A DNA stretch of 7,237 nt from Terrimesophilobacter sp039923755 (GTDB lineage: Bacteria; Actinomycetota; Actinomycetes; Actinomycetales; Microbacteriaceae), in contig JBDTCD010000113.1 in the NCBI GenBank assembly GCA_039923755.1, positions 1-7,237 on the forward strand, given 5' to 3'. Under the pieces are notes generated by a model. It searched no databases, was not told where the DNA came from, and saw only the letters and a program-made list of their open reading frames with translations. How positions within the stretch are numbered: position 1 is the first letter of the stretch; each line of letters opens with the position of its first letter. Of this stretch, positions 1-5,886 are shown piece by piece. The position numbers were made by a program, and so were the translations under genes.

Positions 1-1222
1 TGGCGGCATCCGCGTGGGTTGCCGCCGCGGAGACGGCTCGCTGGATTGCCAGGTCGGCGTCGGTGTACGCGCTCGGGGCGGGCATCAGCCCGTCGAAGTA
101 CTTGCCGATCATCGCAAGTGCGCGTGAGGCGAGGTTGCCGAATCCGTTGGCCAGCTCAGAGTGATAGCGAGCGGAGAGGTCTTCCCAACTGAAGGAGCCG
201 TCCTGCCCGAAGTTGATGGCACTCAGGAAGTAATAGCGGAACGCATCCGAACCGAACGTGTCGGTGATCTCGGACGGCGCGATACCCGTGAGCTTAGACT
301 TCGACATTTTCTCGCCGCCCACGAGGAGCCAGCCGTGACCGAAAACCTGTTTGGGGACGTCGAGCCCGGCCGCCATGAGCATGGCCGGCCAGATGACGGC
401 GTGAAAGCGGGCGATATCTTTGCCGACGAGCTGCACGGCGGGCCAGCGGCGGTCGAACTGCGCCTGGTCGGTGCCGTAGCCAATCGCTGTCACATAGTTG
501 AGAAGCGCCTCGAACCAGACGTAGACGACGTGGGTGGAATCCCACGGGATCGGGATCCCCCAGTCAAAGCTCGACCGTGAGATCGACAGATCCCGAAGGC
601 CCTGCTTCACGAACTGGATGATCTCATTGCGCACGCTCTCCGGCTGCACGAACATCGGATTCGATTCGTACAAATCTAGGAGCTTCTGCCCGAAATCGCT
701 CAACCGGAAGAAGTAGTTTGTCTCTTTGAGGATCTCCACGGGCTTGGAGTGGATGGCGCACACAAGCACGCCCTCGAACTCGCCCGTGCCCGGCACGAGC
801 TCGCTTTGCTGCTTGTACTCTTCGCACCCGACGCAGTAATACCCTTCAAACTCTCCGAGGTAGATGAAACCGTCGTCATAGAGCTTCTGCAGGAAAATCG
901 TCACGCCATTCTCGTGGCGGGCATCCGTCGTGCGGATGAAGTCGTCGTTGGCGATGTTGAGGGTTCCGAGCAGGGGCTTCCAGGCGCGCTCGACCAGGTC
1001 ATCCGCCCACGCCTTCGGAGTGGTGTTGTTGGCGAGCGCGGTGCGAAGAATCTTCTCGCCGTGCTCATCCGTTCCGGTGAGAAACCACGTGTCGTCGCCG
1101 GCCTGGCGATGCCAGCGCGAAAGGACATCCGCGGCGACCTCGGTGTAGGCGTGCCCGATGTGCGGCACGTCGTTCACGTAGAAGATCGGTGTCGCGATGA
1201 AGAAGGAATGGTCGGCGGCCAT
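1..1222 (-). CDS. metG: Methionyl-tRNA synthetase (MetRS), N-terminal 407 residues; C-terminus beyond window
   Basis: Cytosolic class I aminoacyl-tRNA synthetase that charges tRNA-Met, both initiator and elongator, using ATP. The reading frame stays open from the ATG at 1222 to base 1. It begins MAADHSFFIATPIFYVND, and the class I signature HIGH is at residues 21-24. The second signature KMSKS is at 305-309, within GGEKMSKSKLTG. Between them the connective peptide has one Cys2-Cys/His zinc knuckle: C130, C133, C155 and H158 (CVGC then CAIH), the single-knuckle arrangement known from Thermus-type MetRS. WGIPIPWD (221-228) and the YVWFEAL stretch near 234-240 are typical of the Rossmann core. 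The visible part ends early in the anticodon-binding helical domain, and the rest is cut by the window edge. The start was chosen because it gives the canonical N-terminus. Upstream lies either a weak AGGA or, alternatively, a TAGGAT -10 box. rsmI is 41 bp upstream on the same strand. Confidence 0.97.
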   Translation of the reverse strand, partial: MAADHSFFIATPIFYVNDVPHIGHAYTEVAADVLSRWHRQAGDDTWFLTGTDEHGEKILRTALANNTTPKAWADDLVERAWKPLLGTLNIANDDFIRTTDARHENGVTIFLQKLYDDGFIYLGEFEGYYCVGCEEYKQQSELVPGTGEFEGVLVCAIHSKPVEILKETNYFFRLSDFGQKLLDLYESNPMFVQPESVRNEIIQFVKQGLRDLSISRSSFDWGIPIPWDSTHVVYVWFEALLNYVTAIGYGTDQAQFDRRWPAVQLVGKDIARFHAVIWPAMLMAAGLDVPKQVFGHGWLLVGGEKMSKSKLTGIAPSEITDTFGSDAFRYYFLSAINFGQDGSFSWEDLSARYHSELANGFGNLASRALAMIGKYFDGLMPAPSAYTDADLAIQRAVSAAATHADAA

Positions 1223-1229
1223 GCGCTCA

Positions 1230-1235
1230 ATCCTA
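1230..1235 (-). promoter_or_regulatory. Candidate internal -10 box for metG (TAGGAT), possibly a leaderless start
   Basis: On the minus strand TAGGAT fits the actinobacterial -10 consensus TANNNT and is followed by 7 nt (TGAGCGC) and then the metG ATG at 1222. That spacing would put transcription start at or within 1 nt of the start codon. The same bases contain AGGA, which could instead be a weak ribosome binding site on an rsmI-metG readthrough mRNA, so the two readings compete. No clear -35 is visible. It is called from spacing and consensus only. Confidence 0.35.
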
Positions 1236-1238
1236 ATC

Positions 1239-1337
1239 GCGCGCTGGAGCTATGACGGCGGAGCTAACCCGACGGCGGGGGCGGTGTCGGCGCTGGCGTC
1301 GCGGGATTGCGATGCAATCCTCTGAGCTCCAGCGCGC
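1239..1337. repeat. 13-bp exact inverted repeat spanning the rsmI 3' end and rsmI-metG spacer
   Basis: The arms are 1239-1251 (GCGCGCTGGAGCT) and 1325-1337 (AGCTCCAGCGCGC), exact reverse complements separated by 73 bp. In minus-strand mRNA the 5' arm lies inside the rsmI coding region (the ALEL codons near its C-terminus). The loop holds the proline-rich tail and the rsmI stop codon. The 3' arm ends 16 nt before the metG ATG. Within the loop a smaller CCGAC/GTCGG pairing is also possible. The stem is very GC-rich. A role in coupling rsmI and metG expression is inference. Confidence 0.6.
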
Positions 1338-2127
1338 CTTGATACAGGTCGCGCCGCCCAAGGCCGGTCGCCTCGGCGACTTCGCCCGCAGCCTCTTTGA
1401 GCCGAGTTCCCGCCGCCACGAGCGAGCGCACCTGCGCGATACCCTCCTCCAGACTCGCGGATGCCGGTTCGGCACCCGCGACGACGAGGCAGATTTCACC
1501 CCTCACGCCGGATGCCGCCCACCCGGCGAGCTCGGCCGCGGTTCCCCGTCGCACCTCCTCGTGCAGCTTGGTCAGCTCCCGGGCAACAACTGCCCGGCGA
1601 TGCGGGCCAAGAGCGGTGACCAGGTCGGCGAGGGACTCGGCCAGCCGGTTCGGCGACTCGAAGAACACCATCGTGCGTTCTTCCCTCGACAGGGCCGTAA
1701 ACCAGGCGACGCGCGATTTGCGCGGGATGAAGCCTTCAAACGTGAACCGATCCGTGGGCAGGCCGGAGACCGCGAGCGCCGCGAGGACCGCGCTGGGGCC
1801 GGGGATAACGGTCACCGTCACACCTGCAGCGGCAGCAGCGGCCACGAGCGGGACCCCGGGGTCGCTGATGGCCGGCATTCCGGCATCCGTCAACACGAGA
1901 AGATCGTTGTCCCGCGCAAGCTCCACGAGTTCCGCCGCCTTCTCGACCTCGTTGTGTTCGTGCAGTGCGATGAGGCGCGGCCGATTTTCGATGCCCAGCG
2001 CGCGTAGGAGGTGGATTGTCGTGCGGGTGTCTTCGGCGGCGATGACCTCGGCGTTTCCGAGCGCCTCGATGAGTCGCCGCGACGCATCGCCAAGGTTTCC
2101 GATCGGCGTCGCCGCGAGGATGATCAC
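1264..2127 (-). CDS. rsmI: 16S rRNA (cytidine(1402)-2'-O)-methyltransferase RsmI
   Basis: SAM-dependent enzyme of the tetrapyrrole-methylase fold that 2'-O-methylates C1402 of 16S rRNA in the ribosome's P site. The protein has 287 residues, the usual size for the family. The N-terminus IILAATPIGNLGD (2-14) is the family signature. Others are AEDTRTT (31-37), LTDAGMPAISDPG (79-91), IPGPSAVLAALAVSGLPTD (108-126), FFESPNR (155-161) and ELTKLHEE (184-191). RGEICLVV lies at 209-216. The C-terminal helix-turn-helix-like domain ends with GRRDLYQ (257-263), followed by a proline-rich tail (PATPAPTPPPPSG) that looks disordered. The start is GTG at 2127; the upstream ATG is out of frame and meets a stop at once. 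A GGGAAG about 14 nt upstream may serve as ribosome binding site. It is divergent from pmt and is followed by metG at 41 bp, so it is probably the first gene of that operon. Confidence 0.96.
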   Translation of the reverse strand: MIILAATPIGNLGDASRRLIEALGNAEVIAAEDTRTTIHLLRALGIENRPRLIALHEHNEVEKAAELVELARDNDLLVLTDAGMPAISDPGVPLVAAAAAAGVTVTVIPGPSAVLAALAVSGLPTDRFTFEGFIPRKSRVAWFTALSREERTMVFFESPNRLAESLADLVTALGPHRRAVVARELTKLHEEVRRGTAAELAGWAASGVRGEICLVVAGAEPASASLEEGIAQVRSLVAAGTRLKEAAGEVAEATGLGRRDLYQGALELRGLHRNPATPAPTPPPPSG

Positions 2128-2148
2128 GCCCCCATCTTCCCATTGACG

Positions 2149-2223
2149 AAAACGAAGGAGATACGCCCCGATTTCGCACCCACGACCATATTGGCGCTGG
2201 TGCGCGCAATTCTCCTTCGTTTT
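2149..2223. repeat. 13-bp exact inverted repeat in the pmt/rsmI divergent promoter region
   Basis: The arms are 2149-2161 (AAAACGAAGGAGA) and 2211-2223 (TCTCCTTCGTTTT), exact reverse complements with a 49-bp spacer. Weaker similarity extends outward to about 18 bp. Arm centres are about 62 bp apart, close to six helical turns. The right arm lies almost exactly midway between the candidate start sites of pmt (2254) and rsmI (about 2178), overlapping the -35 region of both. A paired operator for a regulator, possibly looping, is a reasonable inference. No regulator is identified. Confidence 0.55.
2185..2190 (-). promoter_or_regulatory. Candidate -10 box for the rsmI-metG operon (TATGGT)
   Basis: On the minus strand TATGGT is the only TANNNT hexamer I find between pmt and rsmI. 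It would start transcription near 2178 and leave a leader of about 50 nt before the rsmI GTG, which suits the SD-like GGGAAG there. No good -35 matches at 16-18 bp. The inverted-repeat arm at 2211-2223 would occupy that position. Confidence 0.35.
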
Positions 2224-2241
2224 TGTTCAGCGGAGTGTGGC

Positions 2242-2247
2242 TAGCAT
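2242..2247 (+). promoter_or_regulatory. Candidate leaderless promoter -10 box for pmt (TAGCAT)
   Basis: TAGCAT matches TANNNT and is followed by exactly 6 nt (TACGGA) and then the GTG of pmt at 2254, so transcription would begin at the start codon. There is no Shine-Dalgarno sequence at a usable distance before this GTG, which fits a leaderless mRNA. The -35 is weak; a TTGT-containing T-rich stretch lies at 2220-2228. Confidence 0.5.
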
Positions 2248-2253
2248 TACGGA

Positions 2254-3924
2254 GTGACCGGTGAACGCGACTTCGACGACGTGATCTCCGGCACCCGCGC
2301 CACTCCAGTTGCCACCGTGCCTGCGCCTGTTCCCGCGCCCCCGATGTATGTGCTCGAGGAGCCCCGCGGATCCCGCCTCGACGACTGGTGGGGCCGGATG
2401 CTGTCCACCCCCGCGAGGCAGCGGGTGTGGGCGTGGGCTGGCCCCATCGCGGTCACCCTGCTCGCCGCGGTCCTGCGGCTCTGGAATCTCGGTTCACCGC
2501 ACACGCTGATTTTCGACGAGACCTTCTACGTCAAGGACGCCTGGACACTTCTGCACAACGGCTACGAGTCATCGTGGCCCGCCGAAGCTGACGCATCGTT
2601 CAACTCCGGAAACGTGAACATTTTCCTCACCGACGGCTCCTACGTTGTGCATCCACCTCTCGGCAAGTGGATTATCGCCATCGGTCTGGCGATCTTCGGT
2701 GCCCAGGACGCGGTCGGCTGGCGCATCAGCACCGCCATCGTGGGCATCCTGCTCGTCGCGCTCGTCGCCATCATCGCCAGGGGTCTGTTCCACTCGACAC
2801 TGCTCGCGACGATCGCCGGCTGCCTTCTCGCTATCGATGGAAACGCGATTGTGATGTCGCGCGTTGCGCTCCTCGACGGCATACTGACCTTTTTCGTCAT
2901 GCTGGGGTTTGGAGCTATCCTGCTCGACCGCGGGCACAGCGCACGGCGACTCGAACGCTGGCGGCGACGGCGCACAGGGGCCGGTCGGACCATCGACTGG
3001 GGCCCTGCCCTGTGGTGGCGACCGTGGCTGTTCGCGGCGGGTCTCGCTTTCGGGCTCGCCTCTGCCGTGAAATGGAACGGCCTGTACTTTCTCGCCGGCT
3101 TTGCGATCTACACGCTCGTCGTGGATGCGGTGGCCAGGCGCAGGGCGGGCGTTACCTTCTTCGCCTCCGGAGTGTCGTTTAAGCAGGCCCCGGTCACGTT
3201 CCTGCTCATGGTGCCTATCGCGCTCGTGGCATACCTCGTTACATGGACTGGCTGGTTCGCAACGGATGGCGGTTATTACCGGCACTGGGCAGAACAGGCG
3301 GGCAATGCCTGGCATGGACTGCTTGCATGGGTGCCTCTCGACTTTCAAAGCTTCTGGCACTATCAGGCCGCCGCCTACGCCTACAACATCGGCGAACATC
3401 GACCTCACGGGTACCAGGCGAACCCGCTCACCTGGCTTCTCATGATTCGCCCCACCGCAATGTATTACGTGGGCAGCGACTACGGGCAGAACGGATGCCA
3501 GTTCACCCGTTGCGGCGAGTCGATCACCGAACTCGCGAACCCCTTTATCTGGTGGGGTGCGGTCGCGGCCGCCGGGTACCTCGTCTATCGGGTCATCAGG
3601 TATCGCGAATGGCAGGTCGGTGCCATCCTCATGGGGATCGCCGCCGGGTACCTACCGTGGCTCATGTACCTGGACCGGACGGTCTTCCAGTTCTATACCA
3701 TCGTGTTCGAGCCGTTCCTCATCCTTGCTCTCGTCTTCGTTTTCGGTCTTCTCTTAGGGAAACGAACGGATGAATCCTGGCGACGAGTGGGCGGCATCCG
3801 CTTGATCGCGGTCATTCTCGTCGCGATGGTGCTCGTGAGCGCGTTCTTCTACCCGCTGTGGACGGGAATGCAGGTGCCGTTGCCGTTCATCCAACTGCAC
3901 TACTGGCTACCTACCTGGCTTTAG
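2254..3924 (+). CDS. pmt: Polyprenol-phosphate-mannose--protein mannosyltransferase (GT39/PMT family)
   Basis: Integral membrane glycosyltransferase that moves mannose from polyprenol-phosphate-mannose to Ser/Thr of proteins as they are exported, equivalent to Rv1002c of Mycobacterium tuberculosis. The 556 residues start with a cytosolic proline-rich tail of about 60 residues. A first membrane helix follows (about 62-79), then the loop with the catalytic acidic pair D88-E89 (IFDETFYVKDAW). HPPLGK is at 133-138, SRVALLDGILTFF at 202-214 and AVKWNGLYFL at 271-280. Many hydrophobic helices follow through to the C-terminal four-helix PMT region, and the protein ends HYWLPTWL, a normal end for actinobacterial members. 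An outer loop carries C415 and C420 (GQNGCQFTRCGES), possibly a disulfide. The start is GTG 2254 by leaderless promoter spacing; M31 is an alternative. It is divergent from rsmI and convergent with the yyaL-like gene. Confidence 0.93.
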   Translation: MTGERDFDDVISGTRATPVATVPAPVPAPPMYVLEEPRGSRLDDWWGRMLSTPARQRVWAWAGPIAVTLLAAVLRLWNLGSPHTLIFDETFYVKDAWTLLHNGYESSWPAEADASFNSGNVNIFLTDGSYVVHPPLGKWIIAIGLAIFGAQDAVGWRISTAIVGILLVALVAIIARGLFHSTLLATIAGCLLAIDGNAIVMSRVALLDGILTFFVMLGFGAILLDRGHSARRLERWRRRRTGAGRTIDWGPALWWRPWLFAAGLAFGLASAVKWNGLYFLAGFAIYTLVVDAVARRRAGVTFFASGVSFKQAPVTFLLMVPIALVAYLVTWTGWFATDGGYYRHWAEQAGNAWHGLLAWVPLDFQSFWHYQAAAYAYNIGEHRPHGYQANPLTWLLMIRPTAMYYVGSDYGQNGCQFTRCGESITELANPFIWWGAVAAAGYLVYRVIRYREWQVGAILMGIAAGYLPWLMYLDRTVFQFYTIVFEPFLILALVFVFGLLLGKRTDESWRRVGGIRLIAVILVAMVLVSAFFYPLWTGMQVPLPFIQLHYWLPTWL

Positions 3925-4013
3925 CGGGACCGTTCTGGATTTGGCTCACCGTGCTGCTCGCCTTCGCAACCTTGTGCGTTGGCATCTACCTATGGTTCAA
4001 GAACCCACCCGGA
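3924..4013 (+). other. Transmembrane-like coding segment after pmt without a clear start
   Basis: Directly after the pmt stop, a different plus frame reads AGPFWIWLTVLLAFATLCVG and then IYLWFKNPPG, a clean membrane helix followed by a basic turn. In 3933-4004 this frame has about 20 of 24 third positions G or C, against about 11 of 24 in each of the other two plus frames, so it looks protein-coding. Yet the only in-frame starts are GTG 3858, deep inside pmt, and GTG 3951, inside the helix; neither has a ribosome binding site. The frame then runs antisense into the neighbouring gene to a stop near 4160. It may be the remnant of a small membrane-protein gene, an unrecognised small protein, or chance. 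I do not recognise a family. Confidence 0.3.
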
Positions 4014-5850
4014 GCGCGAGGAAGCTGGCGACGTCGGTCACGGGGAGCCTGCAGACGAAGTCGCTGCACAGGTAGGCGGTGGGTTGCCCACCCTGTAGCG
4101 ACCTCCCCTCGAACAGCTCGAATCCTTCGGCGGCCCACTCGGTGGCCCCGGATGCCGTGACGGTCACCGATACTCCACCGGACTCGACCCAGCCTCTGGC
4201 CGCTACCGAAAGCGCCGAATCCGTTTCGTCTGCCACGACGACTAGCTGAGTTGGCGCCGCAGCGAGTGCGGTCATGACCGCGAGCGCCGACCCGAATCCG
4301 AGCGGTTGGTGCATGGCGATCGTGGCAAGCTTCTCCATTGCACCGGTGGCCTGACGCAGGTAGTCGCTGTCGCCGGTGAGGAGGTAGAGCTGGCGCGAGG
4401 CGTCGGCGAGCGCGCTCGCGCCGGACGGCAGGGCGCCCTCAGTGGGGTCGGTGTCAGGATCGATACCGAATGCGGCGAGCACGGGGTCGCCACCGCCGGG
4501 AATCGCGAACCCGTCGCTGGTGATGCAGGCATCCACGAGCTGCCGTGCGCTGGCAGCCCACCGTACCTCCCCCGTCGATTGCGCCAAATGAAGGAGTCCG
4601 CGCGCGAGCAACCCGTAATCCTCGAGCGTTGCCCTTGCAGTAGAGGGCTTTCCGGCCAGCGTTGCTCTGGCCAGTTCTCCCGACTCCTTCATTTGGGATA
4701 CGAGGATGGTGTCGGCCGCATCGCGAGCAGCATCCAGCCAGTCCTCGCGCCCGAAGTAGTGGCCTGCACTCGCGAGGGCGCCGATGGCAAGGCCGTTCCA
4801 TCCGGTGAGCACTTTCGCGTCCAGTGCTGGCGGCTCCTGTTGTGCTCGATCCTTCTCGTTCAGCGAGTAGTAGTCGCCTTCGGTCAGGTGTCCGTCGACG
4901 ATGCTCTCGCTGTTTTGGGCCGAGGCGAAACCACCAGGCAATCGCATGGTCCGCAACAGGAAGTTGACGATTCCCTCAGCACTCTGGCGCGCGAGTGCCG
5001 CGCGCTCCGGCACCCGAGCGGCCAGGAGCGAGTACGCCTTCAGCAATCCGGCATTGTCGTAGAGCATGCGCTCGAAGTGGGGCTCAGTCCAGTCGCGGTG
5101 CGTGGCGTATCGGAAGAAGCCGCCTTCTACCGCGTCGCGAAGACCGGATGTCGCCATCGCCGTGAGTGCGCGGTCTGCGAGGCCGCACGACTCGGGTGAC
5201 CCGTGTTCAAGAAGAAAGTCGAGCACTGGGACCATGGGGAATTTCGGTGCGGTCCCGAAACCGCCGAACTCCTGGTCCTCGTTCGCGCCGAGGAGTTTGA
5301 CCACACCATCGAGTTCTGCCCGGTCGGGAAGTGCGCCGTCTGGGTGCGCCGCATGCCCGCGGATCGCGGCAGCGACATCTGCGGCGTTCGCTTCAACCTC
5401 GCTGCGGCGGTGTGCCCACGCATCGCTCACGCCCTCGAGCACCTGACGGAACGACGGATGACCCACCATGGCATCCGGCGGCCAGTAGGTTCCCGCGAAG
5501 AAGGTTTTGCCCTGCGGTGTGACGAAAACGTTGAGGGGCCATCCGAGATTCTGTGAGAACGCGCTGGCAGCCGTGAGGTAGCTCGAATCGACCTCAGGAT
5601 GCTCCTCCCGATCAACTTTGATTGACACGAAATTCGCGTTCAACACCGCCGCGATTGACGGATCACTGAAACTCTCGCGCGCCATCACGTGGCACCAGTG
5701 GCACGTCGAGTAACCGATAGAGACGAAGACGGGCACGTCTCGTCGTGCCGCCTCGGCGAAAGGCTCCGGCCCCCACTGCTGCCAGTCCACCGGGTTCCCG
5801 GCGTGCTGCCGCAGGTATGGGCTGAGCGCATCGGCAAGCATGTTCGGCAT
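3997..5850 (-). CDS. YyaL-like thioredoxin-domain protein (DUF255 / SSP411 family)
   Basis: Cytosolic protein of 617 residues with an N-terminal thioredoxin-fold DUF255 domain and a C-terminal alpha/alpha (six-hairpin-like) region, related to Bacillus YyaL and animal SPATA20. The biochemical role of the family is not settled. It opens LSPYLRQHAGNPVDWQQW (9-26). The redox-type motif C50-H-W-C53 follows in GYSTCHWCHVM, then KVDREEHPEVD (78-88) and FAGTYWPP (118-125). The helical part shows GGFGTAPKFP (196-205), GGFFRYATHRDWTEPHFERM (243-262), WNGLAIGALA (351-360) and the end motif CSDFVCRLPVTD (595-606). The start is ATG 5850 (MPNM); ATG 5841 is possible. Although the frame is open further upstream to 6381, that extension is antisense to pdxH and unlike the family. 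The region 308-350 is unusually short for the family. It is convergent with pmt and divergent from the MBL remnant. Confidence 0.93.
   Translation of the reverse strand: MPNMLADALSPYLRQHAGNPVDWQQWGPEPFAEAARRDVPVFVSIGYSTCHWCHVMARESFSDPSIAAVLNANFVSIKVDREEHPEVDSSYLTAASAFSQNLGWPLNVFVTPQGKTFFAGTYWPPDAMVGHPSFRQVLEGVSDAWAHRRSEVEANAADVAAAIRGHAAHPDGALPDRAELDGVVKLLGANEDQEFGGFGTAPKFPMVPVLDFLLEHGSPESCGLADRALTAMATSGLRDAVEGGFFRYATHRDWTEPHFERMLYDNAGLLKAYSLLAARVPERAALARQSAEGIVNFLLRTMRLPGGFASAQNSESIVDGHLTEGDYYSLNEKDRAQQEPPALDAKVLTGWNGLAIGALASAGHYFGREDWLDAARDAADTILVSQMKESGELARATLAGKPSTARATLEDYGLLARGLLHLAQSTGEVRWAASARQLVDACITSDGFAIPGGGDPVLAAFGIDPDTDPTEGALPSGASALADASRQLYLLTGDSDYLRQATGAMEKLATIAMHQPLGFGSALAVMTALAAAPTQLVVVADETDSALSVAARGWVESGGVSVTVTASGATEWAAEGFELFEGRSLQGGQPTAYLCSDFVCRLPVTDVASFLALRVGS
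4584..4696. repeat. 15-bp exact inverted repeat inside the yyaL-like gene
   Basis: The arms are 4584-4598 (CCAAATGAAGGAGTC) and 4682-4696 (GACTCCTTCATTTGG), exact reverse complements with an 83-bp spacer. The two arms encode unrelated peptides on the minus strand (around GLLHLA and SQMKES), so the match is not explained by a protein repeat. It could form an mRNA stem or be the trace of a local template switch. No function is evident. Confidence 0.6.
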
Positions 5851-5856
5851 GATCCC

Positions 5857-5862
5857 ACCGTA
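5857..5862 (-). promoter_or_regulatory. Candidate leaderless promoter -10 box for the yyaL-like gene (TACGGT)
   Basis: On the minus strand TACGGT fits TANNNT and is followed by exactly 6 nt (GGGATC) and then ATG 5850. This would start the mRNA at the start codon, which supports 5850 as the true start. GGTGGGA in the same place is only a poor ribosome binding site. No -35 is evident. Confidence 0.45.
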
Positions 5863-5874
5863 CGCCGGACGCGT

Positions 5875-5880
5875 TAGCCT
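5875..5880 (+). promoter_or_regulatory. Candidate leaderless promoter -10 box for the MBL remnant and pdxH (TAGCCT)
   Basis: TAGCCT fits TANNNT and is followed by exactly 6 nt (GAGTGC) and then ATG 5887. It lies 12 bp from the oppositely oriented -10 of the yyaL-like gene, so the two promoters would overlap and could not both be occupied at once. No Shine-Dalgarno sequence precedes ATG 5887. It would be the nearest promoter for pdxH. Confidence 0.45.
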
Positions 5881-5886
5881 GAGTGC

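Noticed and set aside
1223..1263. T-box or other riboswitch upstream of metG
   Set aside because: The spacer is only 41 bp, no T-box sequence or specifier structure is visible, and only a simple long-range stem can be drawn.
1264..2209. Long overlapping ORFs on both strands across rsmI (such as 1252-2007 plus, 1397-2146 plus and 1736-2209 minus)
   Set aside because: They are high-GC frame shadows. Only the 1264-2127 frame carries recognisable family motifs throughout.
3858..4160. 100-codon plus-strand ORF overlapping the pmt end and the yyaL-like 3' end
   Set aside because: Both ends are antisense or out-of-frame shadows of real genes. Only its central membrane-like segment is kept as a low-confidence feature.
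4406..4419. 14-bp perfect palindrome GCGAGCGCGCTCGC in the yyaL-like gene, flanked by GGCGCGAG/CTCGCGCC
   Set aside because: It lies in a very GC-rich coding stretch (Ala/Ser/Arg codons) where such palindromes arise easily, and nothing in the context suggests a site.
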